Shown piece after piece: positions 36,161 to 46,977 of a stretch of 54,757 bases of DNA. A program made the translations under genes and the position numbers. The notes beneath the pieces are model-generated. The model made no database searches, was not told the DNA's origin, and was given only the letters and a program-made list of their open reading frames with translations. How positions within the stretch are numbered: position 1 is the first letter of the stretch; each line of letters starts with the position of its first letter. The stretch covers positions 1-54,757 of the forward strand of contig NZ_KB903673.1 of the NCBI RefSeq assembly GCF_000379785.1, in the 5' to 3' direction. Source of the DNA: Gallibacterium anatis DSM 16844 = F 149. Its GTDB lineage: Bacteria > Pseudomonadota > Gammaproteobacteria > Enterobacterales > Pasteurellaceae.

Positions 36161-38797
36161 CTAACCTGTATTACGCATTCCGGCAGCAATACCGGTGATG
36201 GTAATCATCAACGCCTGTTCCAAAGCGTGGTTATTTTCACCGCTGCGTAAACGGCGCAATAATTCCACTTGCAGCAAATTGAGCGGATCAGTGTAAATGT
36301 TACGCAGTTTGATCGATTCGGCAATCCACGGCAGATCTGCCATCAACCGATCTTCGTGTGACAGTGAAAGCAAGGTTTGAATATCCGCTTTTAGCTGTTC
36401 ACGTAATGATTCTCCTAAGTACCATAGATTTTCCGGCACTAAGCGTTGATCGTAATATTCGGCTAACCATAAATCGGTTTTACTGAATACCATTTCAACC
36501 ATTCCGATACGCGTGGAGAAAAACGGCCAAGATTTACACATTTGTTCAATGGTTGACCTTTTACCCTGTTCAAATAGGGTGCGCAATGAAGCTCCGACAC
36601 CAAGCCACGCCGGCAACATTAAGCGATTCTGCATCCAAGCAAAAATCCAAGGAATTGCACGTAAACTTTCAACGCCACCGGTTGGATTTCTCTTTGCCGG
36701 ACGTGAACCAAGCGGCAATCTTGAGAGTTCCTGCTCCGGTGTTGCAGCACGGAAATAAGGCACGAAGTTGGCATTTCCACGAACGACTTGACGATAGATT
36801 TCACAAGAAGTATCCGCAAGTTCATCCATAATTTCACGCCAAGCCTGTTTCGGGTTGGGTGGCGGTAACAGATTGGCTTCTAAAACGGCACTGGCATAAA
36901 GATCTAAGCTTTGCACCGCCACTTCCGGCAATCCCAATTTGAAGCGAATCATTTCACCTTGTTCGGTTACACGTAAACCATTTTTCAAAGATTTAGGCGG
37001 TTGAGAGAGCAGAGCAGCGTGAGCCGGCGCGCCGCCACGACCGATAGTCCCACCGCGACCGTGGAACAGGGTCAATTCAATGCGACGATCTTCACAAAGA
37101 TTGACCAGTGCTTCTTGCGCACGATATTGCGCCCACGAAGCCGCTATCATTCCGGCATCTTTGGCAGAATCGGAATAGCCGATCATAATCATCTGTTTGT
37201 TATTGATAATGCCGCGATACCAACCGATATCAAACAGTTGTTGCATTACGCTTTCAGCGTTATCCAAATCATCTAAGGTTTCAAATAATGGCACTACCGG
37301 CAGCGCATATTTAATGCCGGCTTCTTTTAGCAACAGATGCACTGCCAACACATCAGACGCAGTACGCGCCATTGAAATAATGTAACAAGAGATAATGCCT
37401 TGCGGCTGTTGTGCCACAATTTTGCAGGTATCTAAAATCTCTTTTGTTTCCGCAGAAGGGTGCCAATCTTGCGGAATTAACGGTCGGCGTGAACTTAATT
37501 CACGCACGAGAAATGCCTGTTTATCATCTTCACTCCATTGTGAATAGTCGCCTAGCCCGATGTAGCGTGTAATTTCAGCAATAGCCTGTTGGTGGCGTGT
37601 GCTTTCTTGACGAATATCCAACCGAGAGAGGGTAACGCCGAAACAACGCACTCGGCGTAAACAGTCAAGTAACAAGCCGTTTGCGATAATTCGCATTCCG
37701 CACGCACAGAGTGATTGATAGCAATCATATAGCGGTTGCCACAACTGTTCATCAGTGGTAATAATCTGTTCCGGATTAATGGTTGGTGTACGGTTAGCCA
37801 ATTTATCATCAAAATAGTTGAGCGTATTGTTAAGACGAACACGCAGATCTTTTACCACCGCACGGTAAGGCTCTTCGTGATTGCCATATTTTTGTGTAAA
37901 TTCGGCAGAACATTCAATCATTGAAAGCTCATCAGAAAGCTGCTGAATATCGGTAAGAAAGAGTTCCGCCGCTTTCCAGCGAGCCAAATAAAGCACTTTT
38001 TGCGTCACTTCGGCAGTAACAAACGGATTACCGTCACGGTCGCCACCCATCCAAGAGGAGAAACGGACAGGGGCTAAATCAACCGGTAATTGGAATTGTA
38101 AATGTTGTTCCAAATCCTGATTTAACTGGCGTAAAAATTGTGGTACCGCAGACCATAAGCTATTTTCAATAACGGCAAATCCCCATTTAGCTTCTTCAAA
38201 TGGAGTAGGGCGTTGCGTGCGAATTTCATTGGTGTGCCAAGCCTGGGCGATTAATTGCAACAGACGGCGTTCAATTTGTTGGCGTTCAAGTGCGGTTAAA
38301 TCGGCATTTTCCAATTTACGCAGGCAGTTATTGATCTCAACATATTTATGCACCAACGAGCGACGAGTCACTTCGGTCGGGTGGGCAGTTAATACCAGCT
38401 CAACCAACAGTTGTTGAACGGCTTCAATTATTTGCTGTTTTGAAATGCTGTTATCCTGTTTTAAACGGCCAAGCAAGGCGGCGATAGAACGTTCCGACAT
38501 CACCTCATCAGTATGATGACGGGAGATGGTTTGGTATTGTTCGGCAATATTCGTGAGGTTTAAAAATTGACTGAAAGCACGAGCCACCGGAATGATATTA
38601 TCCGGTGAGATATTTTCTAATGTTTGTAACAGTTGTTGGCGTGCCTGTTCATCGCCGGAACGAGAGCTTTTTGATAAAATTCTTATTTTTTCAATAAGTT
38701 GAAGAATATCATTCCCTTGAGCATCGCTAATGGTTTCGCCCAGAAGATGCCCAAGCATATTAATATTGTTGCGCATTGCAGAATATTGTTCGATCAT
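36161..38797 (-). CDS. ppc: Phosphoenolpyruvate carboxylase
   Basis: It carboxylates phosphoenolpyruvate to oxaloacetate, the main anaplerotic step. The 878-residue protein is full length. It has the catalytic histidine in [19 protein letters not shown], the DRDGNPF loop in [15 protein letters not shown], the [11 protein letters not shown] motif and the C-terminal [10 protein letters not shown]. It carries an exact H. influenzae-type uptake sequence at 38288-38296. It is transcribed singly and is divergent from ycgN. The start [11 protein letters not shown] is family-typical and follows GAGGTACAACA. Confidence 0.97.
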   Translation of the reverse strand: MIEQYSAMRNNINMLGHLLGETISDAQGNDILQLIEKIRILSKSSRSGDEQARQQLLQTLENISPDNIIPVARAFSQFLNLTNIAEQYQTISRHHTDEVMSERSIAALLGRLKQDNSISKQQIIEAVQQLLVELVLTAHPTEVTRRSLVHKYVEINNCLRKLENADLTALERQQIERRLLQLIAQAWHTNEIRTQRPTPFEEAKWGFAVIENSLWSAVPQFLRQLNQDLEQHLQFQLPVDLAPVRFSSWMGGDRDGNPFVTAEVTQKVLYLARWKAAELFLTDIQQLSDELSMIECSAEFTQKYGNHEEPYRAVVKDLRVRLNNTLNYFDDKLANRTPTINPEQIITTDEQLWQPLYDCYQSLCACGMRIIANGLLLDCLRRVRCFGVTLSRLDIRQESTRHQQAIAEITRYIGLGDYSQWSEDDKQAFLVRELSSRRPLIPQDWHPSAETKEILDTCKIVAQQPQGIISCYIISMARTASDVLAVHLLLKEAGIKYALPVVPLFETLDDLDNAESVMQQLFDIGWYRGIINNKQMIMIGYSDSAKDAGMIAASWAQYRAQEALVNLCEDRRIELTLFHGRGGTIGRGGAPAHAALLSQPPKSLKNGLRVTEQGEMIRFKLGLPEVAVQSLDLYASAVLEANLLPPPNPKQAWREIMDELADTSCEIYRQVVRGNANFVPYFRAATPEQELSRLPLGSRPAKRNPTGGVESLRAIPWIFAWMQNRLMLPAWLGVGASLRTLFEQGKRSTIEQMCKSWPFFSTRIGMVEMVFSKTDLWLAEYYDQRLVPENLWYLGESLREQLKADIQTLLSLSHEDRLMADLPWIAESIKLRNIYTDPLNLLQVELLRRLRSGENNHALEQALMITITGIAAGMRNTG
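38288..38296 (+). repeat. DNA uptake signal sequence (Hin type)
   Basis: AAGTGCGGT followed by TAAAT is the exact H. influenzae uptake core with an AT-rich flank, inside ppc. I found only this perfect copy by eye. An 8-of-9 variant sits in the pyrD terminator. Confidence 0.7.
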
Positions 38798-38992
38798 TGT
38801 TGTACCTCATTTCACTTTCGATAGTGGTAGATATAACAAAAAAGAGAGAATAAGGTCAAACGATAATTAATTTATTTAATAAAAAAATTGGTTTGTTAGA
38901 TTATTTTTAACAAAATATTTCTTTTTTTAGACATAATTTTAGAAAAATTACAATTTTTAGTAGGGATTAAGATAAAAACGGAGTGGTTGAAA

Positions 38993-39433
38993 ATGGCACT
39001 AAGTGAACAGTTTTGGCAACAAAAAAGTTTATTGGAAATGAGTGACGAAGAGTGGGAAGCATTATGTGACGGTTGCGGTAAATGCTGTTATCGAAAGTTT
39101 ATTGAAGGAAGAGGTAAACGGCAACGGCTCTATTTTACCCGTATTGCTTGCGATTTGTTGGATTTAGAAACTGGGCGCTGTCAAAATTATAGCCAACGTT
39201 TTAAATTGATGCCGGACTGTACTAAATTAACCAAGAAAAATTTGCCTGATTTCACGTGGTTGCCGAAAACCTGTGCTTATCGCTTGCTGTATGAGGGGAT
39301 ACCTTTACCTGATTGGCATCCGCTGTTGGTGGGGAATCAATCTGAAATGCATAAAGCCAAAGTGATGATCACAAACGGCATTCACGAACAGGATGTGATT
39401 GATTGGTTTGAGTTTGTGGTGGATGAGTTTTGA
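38993..39433 (+). CDS. ycgN: UPF0260 cysteine-cluster protein (YcgN-like)
   Basis: This is a conserved 146-residue protein of the YkgJ-type zinc/iron chelate domain class; its function is unknown. The cysteines are arranged as CDGCGKCC (residues 26-33), then CDLLDLETGRCQNY, CTKL and CAYRL, the metal-binding pattern of the family. I chose the ATG at 38993, 9 bases after GGAG; a TTG two codons earlier is also in frame. It is transcribed alone and is convergent with aspC. Confidence 0.87.
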   Translation: MALSEQFWQQKSLLEMSDEEWEALCDGCGKCCYRKFIEGRGKRQRLYFTRIACDLLDLETGRCQNYSQRFKLMPDCTKLTKKNLPDFTWLPKTCAYRLLYEGIPLPDWHPLLVGNQSEMHKAKVMITNGIHEQDVIDWFEFVVDEF

Positions 39434-39471
39434 CTCGGTTGAATTGTAAATTTTATATGCTGCTATGTCAT

Positions 39472-39499
39472 AAAAAAGTCGCTCGATGAGGAGCGACTT
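39472..39499 (-). terminator. Terminator of aspC
   Basis: A 9-bp stem AAGTCGCTC/GAGCGACTT with a 6-base loop is followed by a T-run on the minus strand, 15 bases after the aspC stop. Confidence 0.85.
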
Positions 39500-39513
39500 G
39501 ATCTAATCAGTGA

Positions 39514-40704
39514 TTAAAGCACTTTCACAATGCTTTCACATAAGTAATCGATATTTTGTTCGGTAATACCGGCGACATTGATACGACCGGAACGAACGGC
39601 ATAAATGGCAAATTCTTCTTTTAAGCGATCAACCTGTTCAGGGCTTAATCCACTGAAAGAGAACATACCGTTTTGTTGAATGATGAAGTCGAAATTCTGT
39701 TTTGCACCGTGTTTAGCAAGCAATTCCACAAATTTTTGACGCATTGCTTTGATTCTGCCACGCATTTCATCCAATTCAGCAATCCATTCCGCTTTTAGCT
39801 GTGCGTCATTTAACACAGTGGCAACAGCACTCGCACCGTGAGATGACGGGTTAGAGTAAAGGGTACGAATGATAACTTTAATTTGGCTGAATGCTTTGGT
39901 AGCCACTTCTTCATTGGCAGCAACAAGGGTGAATGCTCCGACACGTTCGTTGTATAAACCGAAGTTTTTGGAATAAGAACTTGCTACTAACAATTCTTGA
40001 TGGTTTGCGGCAAAAGTGCGTAAACCGACAGCATCTTCTTCCAAACCGTTGGCAAAGCCTTGATAAGCAAAGTCGAATAACGGCAACCAGCCTTTTTCAG
40101 CCGACATTTTTGCTAATGTTGCCCATTGTTCCGGTGTCGGATCGATACCGGTCGGGTTGTGGCAGCAGCCGTGGAATAACACGACATCACCTGCTTGCGC
40201 ATTTTCCAAATCGGCGATCATTCCTGCCCAGTCTAAACCGTGAGTCGCTTTGTTGTAATAACGATAATCACAAATATTCATTCCGACCGCTTTAAAAATG
40301 GCGTTATGGTTTGGCCAAGTCGGTGCGCTGATCCAAACATTTTTTGCTGAAGTTTGACGTTTAATAAATTCAGCGGCAATACGCAATGCACCGGTACCGC
40401 CAAGGCTTTGTGCTGTTTTCGCACGTTTATTTTTGACAATGTCGTGATCAGCACCGAATAATAAAATTTGTGTTTGACGATTAAAATCAGCTAAACCGTC
40501 AATGCCAAGATAGTTTTTGGTATTTTCATTGGCAAGTAGACGTTTTTCAGCCTCTTTTACTGCTTTAACGATAGGGGTTTGACCGTTGGCATCTTTATAA
40601 ACGCCGATACCAAGGTTAACTTTATTACTGCGTGAATCAGCTTTAAATGCTTCACCTAAACCAAGAATAGGATCAGCCGGAGCGGCTTCAATATGTTCAA
40701 ACAT
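39514..40704 (-). CDS. aspC: Aspartate aminotransferase
   Basis: This is a PLP enzyme that interconverts aspartate and 2-oxoglutarate with oxaloacetate and glutamate. The 396-residue protein matches E. coli AspC in length. It has [13 protein letters not shown] (substrate loop), [16 protein letters not shown] with the PLP lysine (about residue 246), and the carboxylate-binding arginine in [13 protein letters not shown]. It supplies aspartate to LysC and takes oxaloacetate made by Ppc nearby. It is transcribed singly on the minus strand. Confidence 0.95.
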   Translation of the reverse strand: MFEHIEAAPADPILGLGEAFKADSRSNKVNLGIGVYKDANGQTPIVKAVKEAEKRLLANENTKNYLGIDGLADFNRQTQILLFGADHDIVKNKRAKTAQSLGGTGALRIAAEFIKRQTSAKNVWISAPTWPNHNAIFKAVGMNICDYRYYNKATHGLDWAGMIADLENAQAGDVVLFHGCCHNPTGIDPTPEQWATLAKMSAEKGWLPLFDFAYQGFANGLEEDAVGLRTFAANHQELLVASSYSKNFGLYNERVGAFTLVAANEEVATKAFSQIKVIIRTLYSNPSSHGASAVATVLNDAQLKAEWIAELDEMRGRIKAMRQKFVELLAKHGAKQNFDFIIQQNGMFSFSGLSPEQVDRLKEEFAIYAVRSGRINVAGITEQNIDYLCESIVKVL

Positions 40705-40801
40705 CAGATTTTCCTTCTACATAATTGTTGTGTTAACAGTGTGCTAGTTATACCGTTAAAGCGTTGACTTTGACAAGTGTTTCTAGCGATTTAATTTCAT
40801 T

Positions 40802-41890
40802 TTATGCAATTTGTAATTGCTGTTTTGCCCAAGCTAAACCGGATTGGTAATCGTCCGGCAGTAACGGTTCAAGTTGGTTTAAAATCTCTATCAGCTGCAT
40901 ATTATCAGGATGTGCAATATTGATATGCCCCAATTTTCTGCCGGCTCTCACCTCTTTGCCATACCAGTGTAGTTGAGAATAAGGTAATGCCAACCACTCT
41001 TTGTGATGTTCGGTGCCGATAATATTGACCATTACGGTCGGCATTCTTGCGACTAATTTTGGCGTCGGTAAATTCAATAATGCGCGTAAATGAAGCTCAA
41101 ACTGGCTGATATTTGCGCCTAATTGTGTCCAGTGTCCGCTGTTATGTACACGTGGCGCGAGTTCATTGATCAACAATTTATCACCCACCACAAAACATTC
41201 CATCGCCATAACACCGACATAATCCAAATGTTGCATAATTTTACCAAGCATACGTTCCGCTTCAGCTTGCATCGGATGCGGCTTGGTTGATGATATAACA
41301 CTGTAACGTAAAATGCCTTGTTGCTGTAAATTTTGCGTGATTGGATAGAAATAGGTACGACCATCGGCGAATCTGGCACCAACCAAAGAAACTTCACTGT
41401 CAAAAGGAATGAATGCTTCGGCGATAGTGTGGTCGAATAACGCTTCAGTAATCACATCGGTGTTATGTTGATCGACAATCCATTGACCACGACCGTCATA
41501 ACCGCCGGTACGACGTTTTACGACCACTTTTTCACCGACATTTTGCCAAACCTGTTGCCACGAAGTTTGTGCGGTTAAATGTAGCCACGGCGAAGTGGCG
41601 AGTTCAAGCTGATCAAGCAGCTGTTTCTGAGTAAGGCGATCTGCCAGACGGGCGAAGGTATTTTTATTGATGAAATTCGGATGAGAAGAGAGCAGATCGG
41701 TGAGTGGTGTTTGCTCCCAACGTTCGATTTCCGCTGTTACTAATGCCGGTTGCTCCAATTCAAACACAGCCTGTTGGAATGCGAGCGGCACCACATTAAT
41801 ATCTAAAGGTGCGCCGGCATAGCGTAACATTCGACCTAATTGTCCATTGCCTAAAACATAAATTGTTGGATAAAGAGAACTTTTTTGCAT
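40802..41890 (-). CDS. purK: N5-carboxyaminoimidazole ribonucleotide synthase
   Basis: It makes N5-CAIR from AIR, bicarbonate and ATP in purine synthesis. The 362-residue ATP-grasp protein has the N-terminal IYVLGNGQLGRMLRYAGAP, the ATP-binding VVKRRTGGYDGRGQWIV and the metal site INELAPRVHNSGHWT. The gene starts two bases after the purE stop, so the order is purE-purK on one message. Confidence 0.95.
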   Translation of the reverse strand: MQKSSLYPTIYVLGNGQLGRMLRYAGAPLDINVVPLAFQQAVFELEQPALVTAEIERWEQTPLTDLLSSHPNFINKNTFARLADRLTQKQLLDQLELATSPWLHLTAQTSWQQVWQNVGEKVVVKRRTGGYDGRGQWIVDQHNTDVITEALFDHTIAEAFIPFDSEVSLVGARFADGRTYFYPITQNLQQQGILRYSVISSTKPHPMQAEAERMLGKIMQHLDYVGVMAMECFVVGDKLLINELAPRVHNSGHWTQLGANISQFELHLRALLNLPTPKLVARMPTVMVNIIGTEHHKEWLALPYSQLHWYGKEVRAGRKLGHINIAHPDNMQLIEILNQLEPLLPDDYQSGLAWAKQQLQIA

Positions 41891-41892
41891 AA

Positions 41893-42393
41893 TTATTGCT
41901 CGATAACGCGTGGATCGGGATGATTTAATACATCATCAGTTTGTTGTTGACGGAATTGACGTAAACGATTGCTTAAATCAGCATTAAAAACAGCAAGAAT
42001 TTGTGCTGCAAGCAAACCGGCGTTTGCCGCACCGGCAGGGCCAATAGCCAATGTGCCGACCGGAATGCCTTTAGGCATCTGTACGATAGAATAGAGGCTG
42101 TCTACACCGCTCAACATTGAACTTTTTACCGGTACGCCAAGTACAGGAACAAGCGTTTTAGCGGCTAACATTCCCGGCAAATGCGCTGCACCGCCGGCGC
42201 CGGCGATAATGACTTTATAACCGTTTTCAGCGGCAGTTTCGGCAAATTGGAATAATTTATCGGGAGTGCGGTGGGCGGAAACGATTTCAACGTGATAAGG
42301 AATTTGTAATTGATCGAGAATATTGGCGGCTTCTTGCATGGTGTTCCAGTCGCTCTTGGAACCCATTACAATCGCAATTTCAGTTTGAGGCAT
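41893..42393 (-). CDS. purE: N5-carboxyaminoimidazole ribonucleotide mutase
   Basis: It converts N5-CAIR to CAIR after PurK. The 166-residue protein has [20 protein letters not shown] at the N-terminus, [11 protein letters not shown] with the catalytic histidine, and [18 protein letters not shown]. The ATG at 42393 is preferred: it gives the family N-terminus and follows AGGAA by 8 bases. The in-frame extension to 42537 has no family match. It is first in the purEK operon and divergent from pepN. Confidence 0.95.
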   Translation of the reverse strand: MPQTEIAIVMGSKSDWNTMQEAANILDQLQIPYHVEIVSAHRTPDKLFQFAETAAENGYKVIIAGAGGAAHLPGMLAAKTLVPVLGVPVKSSMLSGVDSLYSIVQMPKGIPVGTLAIGPAGAANAGLLAAQILAVFNADLSNRLRQFRQQQTDDVLNHPDPRVIEQ

Positions 42394-42597
42394 AACATAA
42401 TTTCCTAGTAGTGAATTTGAGGGCATAAGGATAGCATTTATTGCTAAGCAGTGAAATATAACAATCACATTTGAATTGAAATCAAAGATAGCGGCGATAG
42501 GAAGAAACCATTGAAAAACCTTGAAATCAGATTGCAACTTGAGGAATAAAACTTTATCCTAGCACACGTTTTTTTATATTTTATGGATGGAAGATTT

Positions 42598-45210
42598 ATG
42601 TTACCAAAAGCTAAATATCGGAAAGATTATAAAAAACCTGATTACACAATTAGTGATATTTTTCTTGAATTTCAACTCGATGCGCAGCAAACCAAGGTCA
42701 CGGCAAAGAGTTTGGTGCATAAATTAAATCCGGAAGCAACGAAATTACATCTTGACGGGCAAAGCTTGGAGTTAGTTTCGATCAAACTGAACGATGAGCC
42801 GTTTTCGCAGTATGAAAAAGTAAATGACGGCTTGATTTTGGATTTGGGCGAGATTGTACGTGACAAATTTGAATTGGAGATTGTTACCTTAATTTCTCCG
42901 GCAAAAAATACATCGTTACAGGGTTTGTATCAATCCGGTGAAGCACTTTGTACTCAGTGTGAAGCGGAAGGTTTCCGTCAAATTACTTATATGTTGGATC
43001 GCCCTGATGTATTGGCACGTTACAGCACACGCATTATCGCCGATAAAGCGCAATATCCGATTTTGCTTTCTAATGGTAATCGCGTTCGTCAAGGTGATTT
43101 AGATAATGGATTCCACTGGGTGGAATGGCAAGATCCGTTCCCAAAACCAAGCTATCTTTTTGCGCTGGTGGCAGGTGATTTTGATGTGTTGCGTGATACT
43201 TTCACCACACGTAGCGGTCGTGAAGTGGCACTGGAACTTTATGTTGATAAAGGTAATTTAAATCGTGCCGATTGGGCGATGGCAAGTTTGAAAAAAGCGA
43301 TGAAATGGGATGAAGATCGCTTTGATCTTGAATATGATCTTGATATTTATATGATTGTTGCTGTTGATTTCTTCAATATGGGGGCAATGGAGAATAAAGG
43401 GTTAAATATCTTTAACTCTAAATTCGTATTGGCAAACCCACAAACCGCAACCGACAACGATTATCTTGATGTTGAAAGAGTGATTGCCCACGAATATTTC
43501 CATAACTGGACAGGTAATCGTGTGACTTGTCGTGATTGGTTCCAACTTAGTTTAAAAGAGGGCTTGACCGTTTTCCGTGATCAAGAGTTTTCATCCGATA
43601 CCGGTTCTCGTACTGTAAATCGCATTAATAATGTCAAATTCCTACGTGCGGTGCAGTTTGCTGAAGATGCCAGTCCGATGGCACACCCAATTCGCCCGGA
43701 AAAAGTCATTGAAATGAATAACTTCTATACCGTTACTGTTTATGAGAAAGGGGCAGAAGTGATTCGTATGATTCACACTTTGTTAGGCGAAGAAAAATTC
43801 CAAGCAGGAATGAAATTGTATATTGCCGAAAATGACGGAACAGCGGCAACTTGTGATGATTTTGTGTCGGCAATGGAGCGAGCTTCCGGAGTCGATTTAA
43901 CCCAATTCCGCCGCTGGTATAGTCAATCCGGTACGCCGGAATTGAACATCACCGATGAGTATGATGCCAACACCTTGACTTACCGTCTGCATATCAATCA
44001 GATGACACCGCCGACATTGGATCAGATGGATAAAGTCAATCTGCATATTCCGGTGCGTATTTCTCTCTATGATGAAGCGGGGAAAGCGTTGCCGTTAAAA
44101 GTGCAGGGCGTTGAATTAGATTCCGATGTGTTGAATGTAACGCAATATGAACAAACTTTTGAATTTTCACCGGTATACAAAAAACCGGTGCCGGCATTAT
44201 TAAATGAATTTTCTGCGCCGGTGAAATTGGAATTTCCTTATAGTAAACAGCAGTTGATTACGTTAATGAAATTTGCGGAAAACGGTTTTATTCGTTGGGA
44301 TGCAAGTCAAATGTTGTTGGCTAATGAATTGCGTCAAAATCTACAGCATTATCAACAAAATGAAAGCTTACAACTGTCGGAAGAATTTATTCAGGCATTG
44401 CGTTATTTACTGGATAATTATGATCAGGATATTGAATTAACCGCGTTAATTTTGACGTTGCCGAAAGAAACCGAATTCGCGGAATTGTTCAAAACCATTG
44501 ACCCGACAGGTATTCGTGCGGTGCGTAGCTTTATGCAGAAAGCGATCGCTTCAGCATTGAAAGATCAGCTGTTGCGTTTATATAACTTCACACAACAGGA
44601 TGAGTATCGTATCGATCAACAAAGCATTGCTTTGCGTAGTTTCAATAATGTCTGCTTGAGTTATTTAGCCTTTACTGAATTGGGGAATGCGTTGGTTTAT
44701 AAACATTACACTCACGCTAATAATATGACCGATACGTTAGCGGCATTAGCAATGTCGACTCAAGCACAATTAGCTTGCCGTGATGAATTGTTGGCAGATT
44801 TTGAGCAAAAATGGCAACACGATGGCCTAGTGATGGATAAATGGTTTGCGTTACAAGCGACACGTCCGGATGACAATGTGTTGGAAATTGTGCAGCATTT
44901 GATGGAACATCCAAGTTTCAATTTTAATAATCCAAACCGTTTACGCGCATTAGTGGGCAGTTTCTGTTCACAAAATCCAAGTGCTTTCCACGCCATTGAT
45001 GGTTCAGGTTATCGTTTCTTAGTTGATATTTTGATGCGATTGAACAGTTCAAACCCACAAGTGGCAGCACGTTTAATCGAACCGTTAATCCGTTTGTCAC
45101 GTTATGATAATCAACGACAAACCTTGATGAAGCGTGGTTTAGAGCGTTTACGAGAAGTGGATAATCTTTCTCGTGATTTATTTGAGAAAATCGATAAAGC
45201 ATTGCAATAA
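42598..45210 (+). CDS. pepN: Aminopeptidase N
   Basis: This is a cytosolic M1-family zinc aminopeptidase that removes N-terminal residues from peptides. The 870-residue protein has the exopeptidase motif GAMENKGLNIFN and the zinc site VIAHEYFHNWTGNRVTCRDW (HEXXH), then a distal zinc glutamate in LKEGLTVFRDQEF. The length is normal for the gammaproteobacterial enzyme. The ATG at 42598 follows GGAAG and gives the usual start MLPKAKYRKDY; an ATG five codons earlier overlaps that ribosome site. A strong terminator follows. Confidence 0.96.
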   Translation: MLPKAKYRKDYKKPDYTISDIFLEFQLDAQQTKVTAKSLVHKLNPEATKLHLDGQSLELVSIKLNDEPFSQYEKVNDGLILDLGEIVRDKFELEIVTLISPAKNTSLQGLYQSGEALCTQCEAEGFRQITYMLDRPDVLARYSTRIIADKAQYPILLSNGNRVRQGDLDNGFHWVEWQDPFPKPSYLFALVAGDFDVLRDTFTTRSGREVALELYVDKGNLNRADWAMASLKKAMKWDEDRFDLEYDLDIYMIVAVDFFNMGAMENKGLNIFNSKFVLANPQTATDNDYLDVERVIAHEYFHNWTGNRVTCRDWFQLSLKEGLTVFRDQEFSSDTGSRTVNRINNVKFLRAVQFAEDASPMAHPIRPEKVIEMNNFYTVTVYEKGAEVIRMIHTLLGEEKFQAGMKLYIAENDGTAATCDDFVSAMERASGVDLTQFRRWYSQSGTPELNITDEYDANTLTYRLHINQMTPPTLDQMDKVNLHIPVRISLYDEAGKALPLKVQGVELDSDVLNVTQYEQTFEFSPVYKKPVPALLNEFSAPVKLEFPYSKQQLITLMKFAENGFIRWDASQMLLANELRQNLQHYQQNESLQLSEEFIQALRYLLDNYDQDIELTALILTLPKETEFAELFKTIDPTGIRAVRSFMQKAIASALKDQLLRLYNFTQQDEYRIDQQSIALRSFNNVCLSYLAFTELGNALVYKHYTHANNMTDTLAALAMSTQAQLACRDELLADFEQKWQHDGLVMDKWFALQATRPDDNVLEIVQHLMEHPSFNFNNPNRLRALVGSFCSQNPSAFHAIDGSGYRFLVDILMRLNSSNPQVAARLIEPLIRLSRYDNQRQTLMKRGLERLREVDNLSRDLFEKIDKALQ

Positions 45211-45214
45211 TGGT

Positions 45215-45240
45215 AAAGAGAGGCATTAGCCTCTCTTTTT
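45215..45240 (+). terminator. Terminator of pepN
   Basis: A 10-bp stem AAAGAGAGGC/GCCTCTCTTT with an ATTA loop is followed by TTT, right after the pepN stop. Confidence 0.92.
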
Positions 45241-45296
45241 TCTAGGTTAAATATTGTTTAAACATTACAGTTAACTATCCAGCGAGGTGTACGAGT

Positions 45297-46313
45297 ATGT
45301 ATCAATTAATCCGCAAAGTCTTATTTTCGTTAGATGCGGAAAAAGCCCACGAATTAACCATTCATCTGTTGGGCGCAGTCGGTCGCAGTCCGGCGAAATG
45401 TTTGCTTGAGAAATATTTGCAAGTTGCAGGCACGCCGAAACAATGTATGGGAATTACCTTTAAAAATCCGATCGGATTAGCAGCAGGAGCGGATAAAAAT
45501 GCTGAAGCGATCGATGGTTTCGGGGCATTAGGTTTTGGCTTTATTGAGGTGGGAACAGTAACGCCGTTGCCGCAACCCGGTAATGCTAAACCACGTCAAT
45601 TTCGTTTAATTGCAGCAGAAGGAATTATTAATCGCAACGGTTTTAATAATAACGGCGTGGATCAAGTAATTGAGAATATTAAGCGATCACGCTATGACGG
45701 AACGTTGGGAATTAATATTGGTAAAAATACTTTTACGCCGGTCGAAAAAGGGCGAGATGATTATTTGCTCTGTTTAGAAAAAGTATATCCGTATGCTGAT
45801 TATATTACCGTCAATATTTCATCTCCGAACTCTCCGGGATTGCGTCAATTACAATATGGGGAGTTATTGGAAGATTTATTAGCGGCATTAAAACAGAAAC
45901 AAAAAATATTGGCAGCACAGCAGAATAAATATGTGCCGATAGCGTTAAAAATTGCGCCGGATTTAAACGAAGCGGAGTTAGTGGCGATTGCAGACAGTTT
46001 GCGCCGACATCAATTTGATGGCGTGATTGCGACTAATACTACTTTATCAAGAGATACGGTCGCCGGTTTAGAAAATGCCGATCAACAGGGCGGATTAAGC
46101 GGCAAACCGTTACAAGATTTAAGCACAAAAATTATTGCGCGGTTATATCAAGAATTAAAAGGTGATATTCCAATTATTGGCAGTGGCGGTATTGATAGTG
46201 TGGAAAATGCACAGCAAAAAATAGCGGCAGGTGCAGAATTATTGCAAATTTATTCCGGTTTAATTTATCACGGACCAAAATTGGTGCAGGAATTAGTAAA
46301 AAATATTGCATAA
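45297..46313 (+). CDS. pyrD: Dihydroorotate dehydrogenase (quinone), class 2
   Basis: This is a membrane-associated FMN enzyme that oxidises dihydroorotate to orotate with a quinone in pyrimidine synthesis. The 338-residue protein has the N-terminal helical quinone-entry extension (residues 1-40), which marks class 2. It also has [20 protein letters not shown], the catalytic serine in [11 protein letters not shown] (175-176) and FMN-phosphate binding in [14 protein letters not shown] terminator lies between it and zapC. Confidence 0.96.
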   Translation: MYQLIRKVLFSLDAEKAHELTIHLLGAVGRSPAKCLLEKYLQVAGTPKQCMGITFKNPIGLAAGADKNAEAIDGFGALGFGFIEVGTVTPLPQPGNAKPRQFRLIAAEGIINRNGFNNNGVDQVIENIKRSRYDGTLGINIGKNTFTPVEKGRDDYLLCLEKVYPYADYITVNISSPNSPGLRQLQYGELLEDLLAALKQKQKILAAQQNKYVPIALKIAPDLNEAELVAIADSLRRHQFDGVIATNTTLSRDTVAGLENADQQGGLSGKPLQDLSTKIIARLYQELKGDIPIIGSGGIDSVENAQQKIAAGAELLQIYSGLIYHGPKLVQELVKNIA

Positions 46314-46328
46314 TAAAAGAAATTTTAA

Positions 46329-46366
46329 AGAAAAGTGTTATTTAAATCGCACTTTTCTCTTTTTTT
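46329..46366 (+). terminator. Terminator of pyrD
   Basis: A 9-bp stem AGAAAAGTG/CACTTTTCT with a 12-base loop is followed by CTTTTTTT. The right arm contains an 8-of-9 match to the reverse of the Hin uptake core. Confidence 0.85.
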
Positions 46367-46415
46367 ATCATATAATCAACAGCATTATTATTTTATTTTT
46401 AGGTAAGTTATTTCT

Positions 46416-46961
46416 ATGGCATTCGATAATAAGTGTAAATGGAGCTATGACAGTGAACGTGATCGTCTCACTGCGATACTGCCTAATTATACGATTATTG
46501 AAACAACGCTGAATAAAGAGGTGTTGAATAGAGATGGAATGGGGAGCACTAGCTTTGAAGTGGATGACTTTGATTTGGTCAATCGCTTTATTGATGTTCT
46601 AGCGCCATTGCAATTATCGGAAGATATTTGTCATCAATTAGCTTATAGTGCCGTTGCCTGTCGCCATTTTTTATTACCTAAACAGCAACAAAATTGGTTT
46701 TTTAGTTTACTTGAACAATCTCAAATGCCGACAGACATTGGTTTGGCAAAATGTCTGATTTCGCAAAGTCAGATGTGGGCAACCTTGTTAGTTGCCGATA
46801 TTGAAGAAAATATTGCCAGCGTGATTGTTTTAGATGAACAGATAAAATTACCGCATTCTCAACTTCAGTTCGGTGATGTTTTCCGGATTAATATTAATCG
46901 ACTTGAATCGCTGATGATTGAAGTTTCCGCACCGCAAGCAATATTCCAACAGTACGCATAA
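46416..46961 (+). CDS. zapC: Cell division protein ZapC-like
   Basis: ZapC binds FtsZ and promotes protofilament bundling in the Z-ring. The 181-residue protein resembles ZapC in length, in the opening KCKWSYDSERDRLTAILPN (compare WRWYYDEEHDRM in E. coli) and in the C-terminal beta-rich region (LQFGDVFRININRLESLMIE). Its place directly after pyrD is the enteric order. Sequence identity looks low, so the assignment leans on synteny. Confidence 0.75.
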   Translation: MAFDNKCKWSYDSERDRLTAILPNYTIIETTLNKEVLNRDGMGSTSFEVDDFDLVNRFIDVLAPLQLSEDICHQLAYSAVACRHFLLPKQQQNWFFSLLEQSQMPTDIGLAKCLISQSQMWATLLVADIEENIASVIVLDEQIKLPHSQLQFGDVFRININRLESLMIEVSAPQAIFQQYA

Positions 46962-46977
46962 TTAAATTAAGAGCATA

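Noticed and set aside
41893-42537. Longer 214-residue reading of PurE
   Set aside because: The first 48 residues ([10 protein letters not shown]...) match no PurE. The ATG at 42393 has a ribosome site and gives the standard N-terminus.
42562-42573. PurR-like box GCACACGTTTTT upstream of purE
   Set aside because: Only 9 of 12 positions fit GCAAACGTTTGC, and it lies ~170 bases from the purE start with no promoter placed beside it. Too weak to list.
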